64,000 nucleotides of DNA from NCBI GenBank assembly GCA_014302835.1, contig CP060294.1, positions 806,001-870,000 of the forward strand. The letters run 5' to 3'. Shown piece after piece: positions 18,676 to 28,463 of this stretch. The translations under genes and the position numbers were made by a program. Below the pieces are notes generated by a model. That model was given only the letters and a program-made list of their open reading frames with translations, made no database searches and had not been told where the DNA came from. Within the stretch, counting starts at the first letter, position 1; each line of letters begins with the position of its first letter. Source of the stretch: Pedobacter sp. PAMC26386. GTDB lineage: Bacteria; Bacteroidota; Bacteroidia; Sphingobacteriales; Sphingobacteriaceae.

Positions 18676-19770
18676 ATGTACAAATATAAATTATTAGCTC
18701 TTGCAGCTGTTTTGGGGACTGCTGCATTCCTGTTCCCTGGTTGCACCCGTCAAATGGAAGATAAACCTTTGGATACGAAGTTCAAGGTAACAGATACCTT
18801 GTTAAACAGCTTACTCATTGATACCGTTAAGGAGGCGAGTGCTCTATCTGAAATTACACTAACCGGATCTATTGCTCCGGATGAGAATAAAATGGCCAAG
18901 ATCTTCCCAATGGTTAGCGGGATCACTGAGGGGGTACATGTTTTACTGGGTGATGTGGTGACTAAAGGACAGACACTAGCTACCATGAGAAGTACAGAAA
19001 TAGCGGGTTTTTCAAAGGATATGATCAGTTCAGAAGCTGATTTAAGGAATACTAAACGAATTTTGCAGTCAACACAGGACCTCTATAAAAGTGGTCTTGC
19101 CTCTGGTAAAGATCTGGAACAGGCTAAATCAGATTTTCAGAAAGCCCAGGCAGAACATAACCGGGCAAGTTCAGTGATGTCTATTAACCATAGCAATAGC
19201 CGGGGTTATGTGATTAAAGCACCAATTGGTGGGTATATCGTTGAAAAGAACATTACCAGTAATATGCAGGTACGTGCCGATAATGGTCAGAACCTGTTTA
19301 CCATCGCCGATTTATCTTCTGTCTATATCCTGGTTAATATTTATGAGTCTGATATCACTAGTGTGCAAACTGGATATCCGGTTAAGATCACCACGCTTGC
19401 TTATCCTGGTAAAGTTTTTACCGGTCATATCGATAAGGTTTACAATATGATTGACCCGGATATGAAGGTGATGCGTGCAAGGGTTAAAATTGAGAACCCA
19501 GGTAATTTGTTGAAACCGCAGATGTTTGCCAACGTAGTAGTGAGTGCAAAGTCTAATGAGGATTTACCGGTTATCAATACCCGTGCTATCGTATTGGATA
19601 ATGACCGTAATTATGTAATTGTCAGAGATGGAAAAGCGGGTGTGCATATTCAGCCGGTTACTGTGAGCAAAAGGTTTGAAGACCGGGCTTATATCAGCGA
19701 AGGTCTAAAACCTGGTGATCAGATTATTGCGTCCAGACAATTGTTTCTGTACGAATCGCTGAAAAAATAA
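18676..19770 (+). CDS. RND efflux periplasmic adaptor (CzcB-like lipoprotein)
   Basis: This is the membrane-fusion subunit linking the RND pump to the TolC channel, 364 residues. It has a lipobox-like FLFPGC (Cys about residue 23), so it is probably anchored as a lipoprotein. It shows a barrel/lipoyl region (TEGVHVLLGDVVTKGQTLATM), a coiled-coil hairpin (SSEADLRNTKRILQSTQDLYKSG) and the second half-lipoyl APIGGYIVEKNI. No metal-binding N-terminal extension is visible. It is tightly packed between the TolC gene (11 bp) and the RND pump gene (34 bp). Confidence 0.94.
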   Translation: MYKYKLLALAAVLGTAAFLFPGCTRQMEDKPLDTKFKVTDTLLNSLLIDTVKEASALSEITLTGSIAPDENKMAKIFPMVSGITEGVHVLLGDVVTKGQTLATMRSTEIAGFSKDMISSEADLRNTKRILQSTQDLYKSGLASGKDLEQAKSDFQKAQAEHNRASSVMSINHSNSRGYVIKAPIGGYIVEKNITSNMQVRADNGQNLFTIADLSSVYILVNIYESDITSVQTGYPVKITTLAYPGKVFTGHIDKVYNMIDPDMKVMRARVKIENPGNLLKPQMFANVVVSAKSNEDLPVINTRAIVLDNDRNYVIVRDGKAGVHIQPVTVSKRFEDRAYISEGLKPGDQIIASRQLFLYESLKK

Positions 19771-19804
19771 TTGATCTTTTATCCCTCTGTATAAATTCAA
19801 CGCA

Positions 19805-22800
19805 ATGAATAAAGTAATTAAAACAGTACTTGCATTTGCCTTAAAGAACAAGTTTTTCATCTTCTTTATGACATTTTTACTGCTGATAGGTGGTTATTTC
19901 AGCTTTAAAAGCATCGCTATAGATGCATTTCCGGATGTAACAAATACATCTGTTACCATTATTACCCAATGGCCCGGCAGGAGTGCTGAGGAGGTCGAGA
20001 AATTTGTAACCCGTCCACTGGAGATTTCGATGAATCCGACCGAGAAAAAGACGACAATCCGTTCTTCTTCTCTTTTTGGACTTTCGGTTGTTAAAGTGAC
20101 TTTTGAGGATAATGTTGATTATGCTTTTGCGCGTTTGCAAATCAATAATCATTTGGGTGATGCGGATTTACCCGATGGGGTTAAGCCAAATGTATCGCCA
20201 CCCTATGGGCCTACGGGTGAGATTTTCAGGTATACTTTAAGCAGCAGCAAAAAGTCGGTACGTGAACTTAAAACATTAGAAGAGTGGGTTGTGGAACGGG
20301 AAATCCGCTCGGTGCCTGGAGTGGCAGATGTCAATAGTTTTGGTGGTGCAACTAAAGCTTATCAGATTACTATAGATCCTGAAAAGGCTGTACAATATGG
20401 TGTATCGGCTTTGCAGGTCTATGATGCGGTGTCTAAAAGTAATATTAATGTAGGAGGCGATGTCATTGAACAAAGCGGACAGGCTTATGTGGTGCGTGGT
20501 ATCGGTCTGCTGAATAATATCAGTGAGATTAAGAATATCATTGTTGACAATGTAAAAGGTACTCCGATTTATGTAAAAAACATCGCTGAAGTTACAGAAT
20601 CGAGGCTTCCTGCCTTGGGACAGGTTGGCCGTGATGGTGACCCGGATGTAGTAGAGGGAATTGTTGTGATGCGGAAGGGGGAGAATACAAGTGAGGTAAT
20701 CCAAAATCTGAAGATCAAAATCAATGAATTAAATAGTACTATTTTACCGGATGGGGTGAAAATAGATACTTTTTATGACCGTGAAGACCTTGTGAACTTT
20801 GCAACGCATACAGTGTTGCATAACATGGCTGAAGGGATTGTATTTGTAACTGTGATTGTGTTTTTATTCATGGCAGACTGGCGGACTACAATTATTGTAG
20901 CTGTAGTGATCCCATTAGCCCTGTTATTTGCCTTTATCTGTCTTAAGTTAAAAGGAATGTCGGCAAATTTACTCTCGATGGGGGCGATTGACTTTGGAAT
21001 TATCATAGATGGGGCCGTCGTGATGATGGAAGGAATCTTTGTGGTACTCGACCATCGGGCTAAAAAGGAGGGGATGGAGAAATTCAATAAGCTGAGTAAG
21101 CTTGGAATGATCAAAGAGGCTTGTCTGATCAATGGAAAGGGAATCTTTTTTGCTAAACTGATTATTATCGTTGGACTGTTACCTATCTTCAGTTTCGAAA
21201 AAGTGGAAGGGAAGATGTTTTCTCCACTGGCATGGACGCTAGGTTTTGCCTTATTGGGTGCTCTGATTTTAACTTTCACACTAGTTCCGGTAATGGCAAG
21301 TGTTCTTTTGAGAAAGAATGTGCGTGAAAAACATAACTTCTTTGTGGAGTGGATTACAAGGAACTCCATGCGCCTTTTTAATATCTGTTTTAAGAGGCGT
21401 AAAATAGCTTTCCCAATAGCAATTATCATTTTGGCCATCAGTCTGTTCTGTTTTAAATTTTTAGGAACAGAGTTTTTACCACAGTTGAATGAGGGGTCTA
21501 TCTATGTTAGGGCAACCGGACCTTTAAGTACTTCACTTGGAGAATCGGTCAAACTGGCTAATGATATGCGTAAAACATTCAGGAGTTTTCCTGAGGTCAA
21601 ACAGGTTATTTCCCAGACTGGCCGCCCTGATGATGGAACTGATGCTACTGGTTTTTATAATATCGAGTTCCATGTGGATTTATATCCGCAGGACCAGTGG
21701 AAGGAAAAGGAGAGTAAAGCCCATCTGATTGAGCGGATGCAGGCAAAATTGGCCTTCTATCCTGGTATTGATCTCAATTTTTCTCAGCCGATATCCGATA
21801 ATGTTGAAGAAGCTGTATCTGGTGTTAAGGGATCCATTGTAATTAAGCTATTCGGAGATAACTTTAAATTCATTGAAGAGAAGGAAGAAAAGATCTTCAA
21901 AATCATGAAAGGAGTAAAAGGGGTTGAAGATTTGGGGATTATGCGTAATCTGGGCCAACCTGAATTGCAGATTAATCTCAACCAAGAGAAAATGGCACTC
22001 TATGGAGTGACTACTGCGGATGCGAATGCGGTGATTGAAACTGCGATTGGCGGAAAAGCAGCTACCCAGATTTATGAGGGTGAACGTAAGTTTGACCTCA
22101 GAATCAGGTATCCGGAAAATTTCAGAAATAATGCGGCTGCTATAGGCGATTTACGTGTGCCAACTTTGTCAGGTAACAAAGTTCCACTTCGTGAAATCGC
22201 AGAAATCAAGAAATTGGTTGGACCAAGCATGATTTACAGGGATAAGCACAAACGATACGGAGCGATTAAATTCTCTGTACGCGGCCGTGATATGGGAAGC
22301 ACAATTAAAGAAGCACAGGGTAAAGTAAATGAACAGATCAAACTGCCTAAGGGATATACTTTAGAATGGGCAGGAGATTTTGAGAATCAGCAAAGGGCGA
22401 CAACGCGTTTAACACAGGTTGTACCAATTAGTATCCTGCTTATTTTCTTCATCCTGTTTATTCTGTTTGGAACTATAAAAGATTCTTTGCTTGTTTTAAA
22501 TAACGTGCCATTTGCCATTGTAGGAGGGGTATTTGCCTTACTCCTGACTGGCATCAACTTTAGTATTTCTTCAGGTATTGGGTTTATAGCTTTATTTGGT
22601 ATCTGTGTACAGAATGGGGTGATTCTGATTACTAAGTTTAAATCAAATATTAAAGAAATGCGTCATAATCATCCCGAATGGACATTTATCGATGCGCTAA
22701 GGATAGGAGTAGAGTCTCGTATCCGTCCTGTAGTGATGACTGCGATGATGGCGGCAATTGGATTATTGCCAGCAGCGATGTCTACGGGAATCGGTTCTGA

Positions 22801-22945
22801 AACTTCGAAACCACTGGCTACAGTAGTGATAGGAGGGTTAATTTCGGATACAGTATTCAACCTGTTTATCTTTCCGATTGTATTCTACTGGGCCTATCGT
22901 AAAAAAGTAAGCAGGCAAGATAAGCCTTATGCTATTGCTGAATAG
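19805..22945 (+). CDS. czcA: CzcA-type heavy-metal efflux RND transporter
   Basis: This inner-membrane proton-driven pump has 1046 residues and twelve predicted membrane spans. In the fourth span it has DFGIIIDGAVVMME: D396, D402 and E409, with the same spacing as the D-D-E triad of CzcA, which is typical of pumps for divalent cations (Zn, Co, Cd, Ni); Cu/Ag pumps have AxG in place of the first DFG. The periplasmic loops include SGVKGSIVIKLFGDN and the usual tandem repeat of the RND fold. It is the last gene of the operon and is followed by a strong terminator. The metal is an inference from the motif. Confidence 0.95.
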   Translation: MNKVIKTVLAFALKNKFFIFFMTFLLLIGGYFSFKSIAIDAFPDVTNTSVTIITQWPGRSAEEVEKFVTRPLEISMNPTEKKTTIRSSSLFGLSVVKVTFEDNVDYAFARLQINNHLGDADLPDGVKPNVSPPYGPTGEIFRYTLSSSKKSVRELKTLEEWVVEREIRSVPGVADVNSFGGATKAYQITIDPEKAVQYGVSALQVYDAVSKSNINVGGDVIEQSGQAYVVRGIGLLNNISEIKNIIVDNVKGTPIYVKNIAEVTESRLPALGQVGRDGDPDVVEGIVVMRKGENTSEVIQNLKIKINELNSTILPDGVKIDTFYDREDLVNFATHTVLHNMAEGIVFVTVIVFLFMADWRTTIIVAVVIPLALLFAFICLKLKGMSANLLSMGAIDFGIIIDGAVVMMEGIFVVLDHRAKKEGMEKFNKLSKLGMIKEACLINGKGIFFAKLIIIVGLLPIFSFEKVEGKMFSPLAWTLGFALLGALILTFTLVPVMASVLLRKNVREKHNFFVEWITRNSMRLFNICFKRRKIAFPIAIIILAISLFCFKFLGTEFLPQLNEGSIYVRATGPLSTSLGESVKLANDMRKTFRSFPEVKQVISQTGRPDDGTDATGFYNIEFHVDLYPQDQWKEKESKAHLIERMQAKLAFYPGIDLNFSQPISDNVEEAVSGVKGSIVIKLFGDNFKFIEEKEEKIFKIMKGVKGVEDLGIMRNLGQPELQINLNQEKMALYGVTTADANAVIETAIGGKAATQIYEGERKFDLRIRYPENFRNNAAAIGDLRVPTLSGNKVPLREIAEIKKLVGPSMIYRDKHKRYGAIKFSVRGRDMGSTIKEAQGKVNEQIKLPKGYTLEWAGDFENQQRATTRLTQVVPISILLIFFILFILFGTIKDSLLVLNNVPFAIVGGVFALLLTGINFSISSGIGFIALFGICVQNGVILITKFKSNIKEMRHNHPEWTFIDALRIGVESRIRPVVMTAMMAAIGLLPAAMSTGIGSETSKPLATVVIGGLISDTVFNLFIFPIVFYWAYRKKVSRQDKPYAIAE

Positions 22946-22966
22946 CTCGCAATCCATATAAATTAA

Positions 22967-23002
22967 TAAAGAAGACCCCTGTAAAAGCAGGGGTCTTCTT
23001 TA
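22967..23002 (+). terminator. Intrinsic terminator of the metal-efflux operon
   Basis: A perfect 15-bp stem (arms 22967-22981 and 22988-23002) with a 6-nt loop TAAAAG follows the RND pump gene, with T residues in the right arm and after it. Confidence 0.92.
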
Positions 23003-23105
23003 TTTTCAGAAACCAGTAGCTATCGCTTTACTGTCTATAGTTCATGTTTTACTTTCCGGGTACACTACTGTAGCTAATCTAATTACAAAAAACAGATTAT
23101 ATCAT

Positions 23106-23113
23106 TAACTTTG
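23106..23113 (+). promoter_or_regulatory. Candidate -7 promoter element (TAACTTTG) of the EamA transporter
   Basis: TAACTTTG fits TAnnTTTG but lies only 8 bases before the ATG, implying a very short leader. No TTG is found at -33. Confidence 0.35.
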
Positions 23114-23121
23114 CGGCGAAA

Positions 23122-23979
23122 ATGAATTCCAATAAGTCCATCACCATACCACCAATACCCGCAGTTCTTTTAGCAATCATCAGTGTACAGGGAGGAGCCG
23201 CAATTGCAAAAGGGTTGTTTCCTATTTTAGGAGCTGAAAGCACTGCTTTTATCCGGATTGGCCTATCAGCTATCATCCTGATGTCTGTTAACCGTACCAA
23301 ATTAAAAAATCTAACTTCTGAACAATGGAAAGCTGTTATTCCTTATGGTATCTGCCTGGGTTTAATGAATTTGATTTTTTACATGGCAATTAAAAGAATA
23401 CCTCTTGGTCTTGGTGTTACACTTGAATTTGTGGGGCCTTTAATTGTTGCTATTTTCGGATCTAAGCGAATACAGGATTATTTATGGATTTTTCTGGCTG
23501 CAATAGGAATCGCTTTAATTGCACCATGGGCTAACCAGGGAATTGATTTAGTAGGTGTTTTACTTGCGCTGGCAGCTGGAGGTTTCTGGGCTGGCTATAT
23601 CATTCTGGGAGGTAGAATCTCTAAAATTATGAATGGGGGAGATGCAGTCACTGTAGGAATGCTATTTGCAGCAATAGTTGTTGCTCCATTTGGAATCGGC
23701 AGCGGTGGTTTGATGCACTTAACACCAGTTCTGCTCTTATTCGGAATTGCATTGGCACTTTTATCAAGTGCGATTCCTTTTACGCTTGAAATCAATGCGT
23801 TGCGACAAATGCCCGCCCGCACATTTAGTATCTTAATGAGCCTGGAGCCAGCAGTTGCAGCATTAAACGGGCTGCTTATTTTACATGAAGTTCTTACTTT
23901 TTATCAATGGGTTGCAGTTACCTGTGTAATCATTGCCAGTGCAGGAGCGACTTTGACGACAAGAAAGGCTTTAGTTTAA
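23122..23979 (+). CDS. EamA-family (drug/metabolite) transporter
   Basis: This 285-residue inner-membrane protein has about ten hydrophobic segments in two EamA repeats. Features include IRIGLSAIILMSVNR in the first half and MSLEPAVAALNGLLILHE in the second, a pattern of RhtA-like exporters of amino acids such as threonine/homoserine. The substrate is not evident from sequence. Its last 9 bases overlap the end of the convergent DUF2306 gene. Confidence 0.9.
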   Translation: MNSNKSITIPPIPAVLLAIISVQGGAAIAKGLFPILGAESTAFIRIGLSAIILMSVNRTKLKNLTSEQWKAVIPYGICLGLMNLIFYMAIKRIPLGLGVTLEFVGPLIVAIFGSKRIQDYLWIFLAAIGIALIAPWANQGIDLVGVLLALAAGGFWAGYIILGGRISKIMNGGDAVTVGMLFAAIVVAPFGIGSGGLMHLTPVLLLFGIALALLSSAIPFTLEINALRQMPARTFSILMSLEPAVAALNGLLILHEVLTFYQWVAVTCVIIASAGATLTTRKALV

Positions 23980-24585
23980 TTCTTTATTCATTCTATTAAT
24001 TATGAACAGGGCTACCAGTAAATTAGGTACCCAGCAAAGCCACGCTACCAACCGGTAGGCAGGTAAAAAGTCATGATATAGATAAGCCAGTATCGGAAGC
24101 CATAGGCGAAGAGTTACTGCTGCAAAGCAGGCTGCATAGCTTAATATCATCATCTTTTTATGCTGGGATACTTTTTTCTCAAGGATATAGCTATAAGCTT
24201 TCCACGTAGTTATGAGCCATATGACGCCCAGACAAGTAAAACCAAGCTGGCTGATAATTCCACCAGTTGCATGGTAAGCAATATTCAGACTGGTCAAGGC
24301 ACTCAGCAAACTTGCCACGACATAGATTTTTCCTATTTGTCTGTGCAAATTCAGTTTTTTTTCTCTGAACTTTGGACTGAACTGACTCCATCCGATTAAT
24401 AAGGCGATTCCACCCAGCACAATATGGATATAAAAAGTTATGTTCCAGAAAACATTACTTAGAAGTTCTGCATCCTTGTCTTTGAGCAATCCAAACTGCC
24501 GGTCCAGGAAAAAGTATACGGATGGATAGAGACCAATAATAATAGCAAGTGAAGCAAATAAGGTCCAGAGTATTTTTTTAGTCAT
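23971..24585 (-). CDS. DUF2306 membrane protein
   Basis: This is a 204-residue protein with about six transmembrane segments. It has the DUF2306 pattern: a conserved His in FYIHIVLGGIALLIGWSQF, the LNLHRQIGKIYVVASL motif, and paired aromatic/His residues (HKKMMILSYAACFAAVTLRLW). The function of the family is unknown. It overlaps the end of the EamA gene by 9 bp, tail to tail. Confidence 0.85.
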   Translation of the reverse strand: MTKKILWTLFASLAIIIGLYPSVYFFLDRQFGLLKDKDAELLSNVFWNITFYIHIVLGGIALLIGWSQFSPKFREKKLNLHRQIGKIYVVASLLSALTSLNIAYHATGGIISQLGFTCLGVIWLITTWKAYSYILEKKVSQHKKMMILSYAACFAAVTLRLWLPILAYLYHDFLPAYRLVAWLCWVPNLLVALFIINRMNKELN

Positions 24586-24702
24586 TGCTTAGATTTTTGA
24601 GTAAATCAAGCTCAAATATGTAAGTTAAAAATAAAATATTTTTATTTTTTGCGGTGAATAGTAGTTTTCTGCCGGTGAACTTCTCCTGTAATCAGGTTAA
24701 AC

Positions 24703-24740
24703 TTTAAAAAAGCCAGGTTATTGAACCTGGCTTTTTTAAA
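24703..24740 (-). terminator. Bidirectional hairpin terminator downstream of the M48 gene
   Basis: A perfect 17-bp stem (arms 24703-24719 and 24724-24740) with a 4-nt loop and A/T runs on both sides lies just after the M48 stop (24762, minus strand). It also separates that gene from the DUF2306 gene downstream. Confidence 0.92.
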
Positions 24741-24761
24741 CAGTGTATAAAGTCACTTTGG

Positions 24762-25553
24762 TTATTTAGACAAGCCGTCTTTTTTAGCTCTTTCTAAGAT
24801 TTTTGCGGCACGTGAGCCACTGTCAGGGTGTGAGCTTAGCATCTTTTCTGTTTTAGTCCTTTCTGCACCAGATGATTTTTCCATATCAGAAAATTTCTGG
24901 AACGCACTTGCTAAAGCAGTTACCTTATAATTATGTTTTTTCATAAACTCATAAGAGTAGTCATCAGCTTCACTTTCTTGTTTACGGTTATATTTGCTAT
25001 CCAGAAGTGCATTAGCGAAATTGCCTAACTGACTTTGTGAAAGTGAGTTTACAACTCCGGATTGAGATGAAGCAGCATCCGATATGGCTTCTCTTTTATA
25101 AGCACTTCTTACTGCATCTCTGGTGTCTTTATTAGCAACATGTCCAATTTCGTGCCCGATAATACCTAATAGCTCATCATCAGTCATGATATCCATTAAA
25201 GAAGAAAACACACGAACACTACCGTCAGCGCAGGCAAAAGCATTGATATCTTTAACTTTGTATACTTTATAGTTTAGTTTAAGCCCGTCTTCATTTTCAT
25301 GTTTTGAAAATATCTTGTTTAATCTGACAGTATAGGGGTCCTTAGCAGCTGCAACAGTATTATGTGTATCCATGTATGCTACAGCTTCGCCAGCAAGTTT
25401 TGCTGCATCAGCATCCGAGAAAGTGACTGCTTTTGCACCTTTTTGCAAAGCACCAAGACCTTTACTATTCAATTTAATTTGTGCTGAAGCAGATTGTACC
25501 CCAAATGAAAGCGTTAAGCCCAGCAGAGCGAGAGGTAAGATAGTTTTTTTCAT
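24762..25553 (-). CDS. Periplasmic M48-family metalloprotease
   Basis: This is a zinc endopeptidase of 263 residues. A signal peptide (MKKTILPLALLGLTLSFGVQSASAQ) directs export. The active site is HEIGH (H134, E135, H138), with the third zinc ligand in ESEADDYSYEFM (~E197). There are no transmembrane helices in the mature part, so it is a soluble or peripheral BepA/LoiP-like type that may take part in outer-membrane quality control; that role is an inference. It has its own terminator. Confidence 0.92.
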   Translation of the reverse strand: MKKTILPLALLGLTLSFGVQSASAQIKLNSKGLGALQKGAKAVTFSDADAAKLAGEAVAYMDTHNTVAAAKDPYTVRLNKIFSKHENEDGLKLNYKVYKVKDINAFACADGSVRVFSSLMDIMTDDELLGIIGHEIGHVANKDTRDAVRSAYKREAISDAASSQSGVVNSLSQSQLGNFANALLDSKYNRKQESEADDYSYEFMKKHNYKVTALASAFQKFSDMEKSSGAERTKTEKMLSSHPDSGSRAAKILERAKKDGLSK

Positions 25554-25738
25554 TTTTCTATTATTTAGTTATTATTTGTTTTTGCTATCTGATCAGTTAA
25601 TTTTCTGGTCAGCAGCCAACTATGTCATCAAATAGTCATGCTGTATAAGCATTAAACAAATACAACTAATGAATTGTTTGCGCTATAAATAATAATTAAT
25701 TCTTTTAAATTAAGATATGCTGGAATGGCGGCTGTGCT

Positions 25739-26323
25739 TTATCGTTTGTGCTTTTTCTTAAGAAATAGGGCCTGTTTCTGTTTCAAGTCACCGGTATAAG
25801 CTTTATTTACATATTCATCGTTAATATGTCTGTTGGCTTTATAATATTTTTTCAGAATTTCCTCTCTGCTTAACAGGGAAAGTGTAGCCATAGAAACAGG
25901 CTCTTTCTCTTCTTTACTGTATTTATTTCTAGGGAAGACCATAGTGGACAGGCCTGTAAAATAAATAGTCCATTGCTGATCTTCTAAGGCTCCATAGAGT
26001 ACATACACGTAATCTAGTTCTGCTTTTGGGCTCTTGTCCTGAATTAACAATAACAAATAGCATTTGTCTTTTTTTTTGTTAAAGAAAACCGCGTCATCCA
26101 CTTTCCATTTGCAATCTTTAAGTATATGAATGCCTTCCAGATCTTCTGAAATCCAATTTTTAAGTGTTTTATTGGTGCTTAACAGTACGTCATTGTAGAT
26201 TGTGTTTTTCTTGTAAACATCCAGCTGTGCATCAAACAAAGCTCTCCTGTGATCCATATTTACACAAGCTGCCAATCCTGTAATTGAAATAAATACCAGT
26301 AAGTACTTTAAATATTTATTCAT
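25739..26323 (-). CDS. Lipoprotein of unknown function
   Basis: I do not recognise this 194-residue protein. It has a typical lipoprotein leader with lipobox LAAC (residues ~17-20) followed by N-M-D at the mature start. The middle has FFNKKKDKCYLLLLIQDK and a DYVYVLYGALEDQQWTIYFTGL segment that could form a small mixed alpha/beta domain; the C-terminus is very basic (LKQKQALFLKKKHKR). It stands downstream of the DeoR gene, from which it is separated by a long hairpin. Confidence 0.75.
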   Translation of the reverse strand: MNKYLKYLLVFISITGLAACVNMDHRRALFDAQLDVYKKNTIYNDVLLSTNKTLKNWISEDLEGIHILKDCKWKVDDAVFFNKKKDKCYLLLLIQDKSPKAELDYVYVLYGALEDQQWTIYFTGLSTMVFPRNKYSKEEKEPVSMATLSLLSREEILKKYYKANRHINDEYVNKAYTGDLKQKQALFLKKKHKR

Positions 26324-26334
26324 GATGAGCTCCT

Positions 26335-26392
26335 GAAATTATACTTTATCAAGATACTGATTTTAACAGTACTTTTGATAAAGTATAATTTC
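26335..26392 (-). terminator. Long hairpin terminator after the DeoR gene
   Basis: A perfect 18-bp outer stem (26335-26352 with 26375-26392) continues, after a bulge, into a 5-bp inner stem (26355-26359 with 26367-26371). It lies between the stop of the DeoR gene and the lipoprotein start. There is only a short T run, so termination is likely but not certain. Confidence 0.75.
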
Positions 26393-26413
26393 GGGGAGAG
26401 AAGAACAGTCTTG

Positions 26414-27160
26414 TTAGATAAAGACAATGCCAGCATTTTTATAAAAGTCGAACTCTTTGCAGTTAACATCTTCCTCGGTAATCACATAAGACAGATCCTC
26501 TAGCCGGCACACGGCATAAGGATCTTTAGTATCTAGTTTATTGAAATTACAAAGAACCACCACCTGATCAGAAGAAGCTATCATAGCCTGTTTTAGCTCT
26601 GCTTCTTCCAGATAAGTTGCTGTAACGCCTTTTTCATCAATTGAGCAGGGGGCAAGAAAGAAAACGTCTGCCCGGAATTTTTCTGCACCTCTTACCGCTT
26701 CCAATCCATATAATGACTCAGTAGTCTTCATATATTGTCCACCTAATACAATAGTTTTGATTCCATTGTAAAGTGCCAGAAGAGGAATAATTGCCACATT
26801 ATTGGTAATTACAGTGAGTTTAATATCTGCCGGAAATAAAGACACAAGAGTATAAACTGAAGTCCCTCCATCCAAAAAAATGGTTTGTCCATTCCTGATC
26901 AGCCTTAACGCTTTGAGTGCAATAACTTCCTTATCTTTACTGAGGTATCCGATCCGGTCTTTAAAAGTGAGTGGGTTTTCAGACCTTGGTATTGCTCCTC
27001 CGCGTACCTTAGAAAGCAAACCGTTTTTCGCCAGTTCTTCAATATCACGCCTTACGGTGTCTTCAGAGATGTTTAACTCAATGCTTAATGGATTAAATTC
27101 CACCATTTTTTCCTGGTCCAGTTTACCAAGGATATAATTAAAACGTTGTTCCTTTTTCAT
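26414..27160 (-). CDS. DeoR/GlpR family transcriptional regulator
   Basis: This is a 248-residue repressor of sugar metabolism type. It has an N-terminal winged HTH (IELNISEDTVRRDIEELAKNGLLSKVRGGAI) and a C-terminal sugar-phosphate-sensing DeoR domain with FLDGGTSVYTL and the VVVLCNFNKLDTKDPY region. It lies 46 bp downstream of an MFS transporter gene on the same strand, so it may control that transporter. The ligand, probably a phosphorylated sugar, is unknown. Confidence 0.93.
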   Translation of the reverse strand: MKKEQRFNYILGKLDQEKMVEFNPLSIELNISEDTVRRDIEELAKNGLLSKVRGGAIPRSENPLTFKDRIGYLSKDKEVIALKALRLIRNGQTIFLDGGTSVYTLVSLFPADIKLTVITNNVAIIPLLALYNGIKTIVLGGQYMKTTESLYGLEAVRGAEKFRADVFFLAPCSIDEKGVTATYLEEAELKQAMIASSDQVVVLCNFNKLDTKDPYAVCRLEDLSYVITEEDVNCKEFDFYKNAGIVFI

Positions 27161-27206
27161 TTAATGATCAATGATATTCATTTTTTATCATATTTTAAAC
27201 AGGTTC

Positions 27207-28355
27207 TTATTTTTGGCGATAAGAAAAGCTTACGAAAAGAAGTAATACTGCAATACAGCCAAATGCGATAGGAAGTGAGCTGTAATAGGCTATTACCCCA
27301 ATTCCCGCCGGCCCCGCAAGAGAACCAGCATATCCCATAGTAGTTACTGCAGGTAAAGATACAGATGCAGGTACATCTTTAAGTTTACCGGCTGCACTAA
27401 ATAGAACAGGGACAATATTGGCTGCACCAAGACCTATCAGTATAAATCCAACTAAAGTAAGCCATGACCATGGACTAAATATGGTAAGAGAAAAACCTGC
27501 TGCTGAAATTACAGGTCCAAATAACATAATTTTTTGAGGACTCAATTTATCGACAAATTTATCGCCTGTTAAGCGCATCACTGTCATCGCAATTGAGAAT
27601 GCGGCATAGCCTGCCCCAGCTATTGCAGGGTCAAAGTTTTTGATATCTTTTAGAAATACAGCACCCCAGTCCAGTATTGATCCTTCTGCCAGGAATACGA
27701 TAAAACACATCAGGCCAATTAAAACTACTGCCCGGCCAGGCCAGGAGAATTTTACTTTTTCATCATTTCTTAATTCCTGATTATAAGAAAGCAGAGATTT
27801 ATATTGACTGATGGAAATTAGCAGAAGCAATACAGAGATCAGGCATGAAGCAATAAGGGGTTGTAGCCCGAATTTGATCATCCCACCCATAAACAGCGGA
27901 CCAAAGATTCCGCCTAGACTAAATAGTCCATGAAAAGAAGACATAATATGTTTGGTATAATGTCGCTCTATGTTGATAGCCTGAGCATTCATGGCGACAT
28001 CAATAGTACCAATTGCACCACCAAATAGGAACAGGGTTATCCCCATGGTAAGTGGTGTATCCATAATTAAAAGTAAAGGAAGGATCAAAGCCACAAGGAA
28101 AGATGCGGTAAGCATCACCTTTCTACTTCCATGTTTTTGGATTAAAATGCCAGTTACAGGCATCATTATAAGTGCTCCTGCTCCCATTAGCAACAAAAGG
28201 AGCCCTAAATTAGCATCATTAAATGCAAGACGCTCTTTGGCATAAGGCACCATAGGGGCCCAGGTCGCTATGCCTAAACCACAGACTAAAAAGTAGAGCA
28301 TATTTGACCTGCGTGCCGCAGTAACGTAATTGGCTGGTTGTGTAATTGTATTCAT
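27207..28355 (-). CDS. MFS transporter (YbjJ-like)
   Basis: This is a 382-residue major facilitator with twelve predicted membrane helices. Conserved features include KHGSRKVMLTASFLV between TM2 and TM3 and an FGGAIGTIDVAMNAQAI motif characteristic of the YbjJ/FucP-like branch. The gene is the first of a two-gene unit with the DeoR regulator, so a sugar or sugar-derivative substrate is plausible, but no catabolic enzyme gene is next to it to confirm that. Confidence 0.88.
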   Translation of the reverse strand: MNTITQPANYVTAARRSNMLYFLVCGLGIATWAPMVPYAKERLAFNDANLGLLLLLMGAGALIMMPVTGILIQKHGSRKVMLTASFLVALILPLLLIMDTPLTMGITLFLFGGAIGTIDVAMNAQAINIERHYTKHIMSSFHGLFSLGGIFGPLFMGGMIKFGLQPLIASCLISVLLLLISISQYKSLLSYNQELRNDEKVKFSWPGRAVVLIGLMCFIVFLAEGSILDWGAVFLKDIKNFDPAIAGAGYAAFSIAMTVMRLTGDKFVDKLSPQKIMLFGPVISAAGFSLTIFSPWSWLTLVGFILIGLGAANIVPVLFSAAGKLKDVPASVSLPAVTTMGYAGSLAGPAGIGVIAYYSSLPIAFGCIAVLLLFVSFSYRQK

Positions 28356-28463
28356 ATTTATGCAAATAAAAGCAAATTTGCATAATATCGCAAATAATAA
28401 CCAGGCATACTGTTTACTTTCTTAAGATACCTTAAGTTTTAGCCTACTGTGAGATGCTATGGT

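Noticed and set aside
20773..21438. 221-codon minus-strand frame inside the RND pump gene
   Set aside because: Long but opposite the CzcA-type gene; its composition (poly Ile/Thr/Pro) is that of an antisense shadow.
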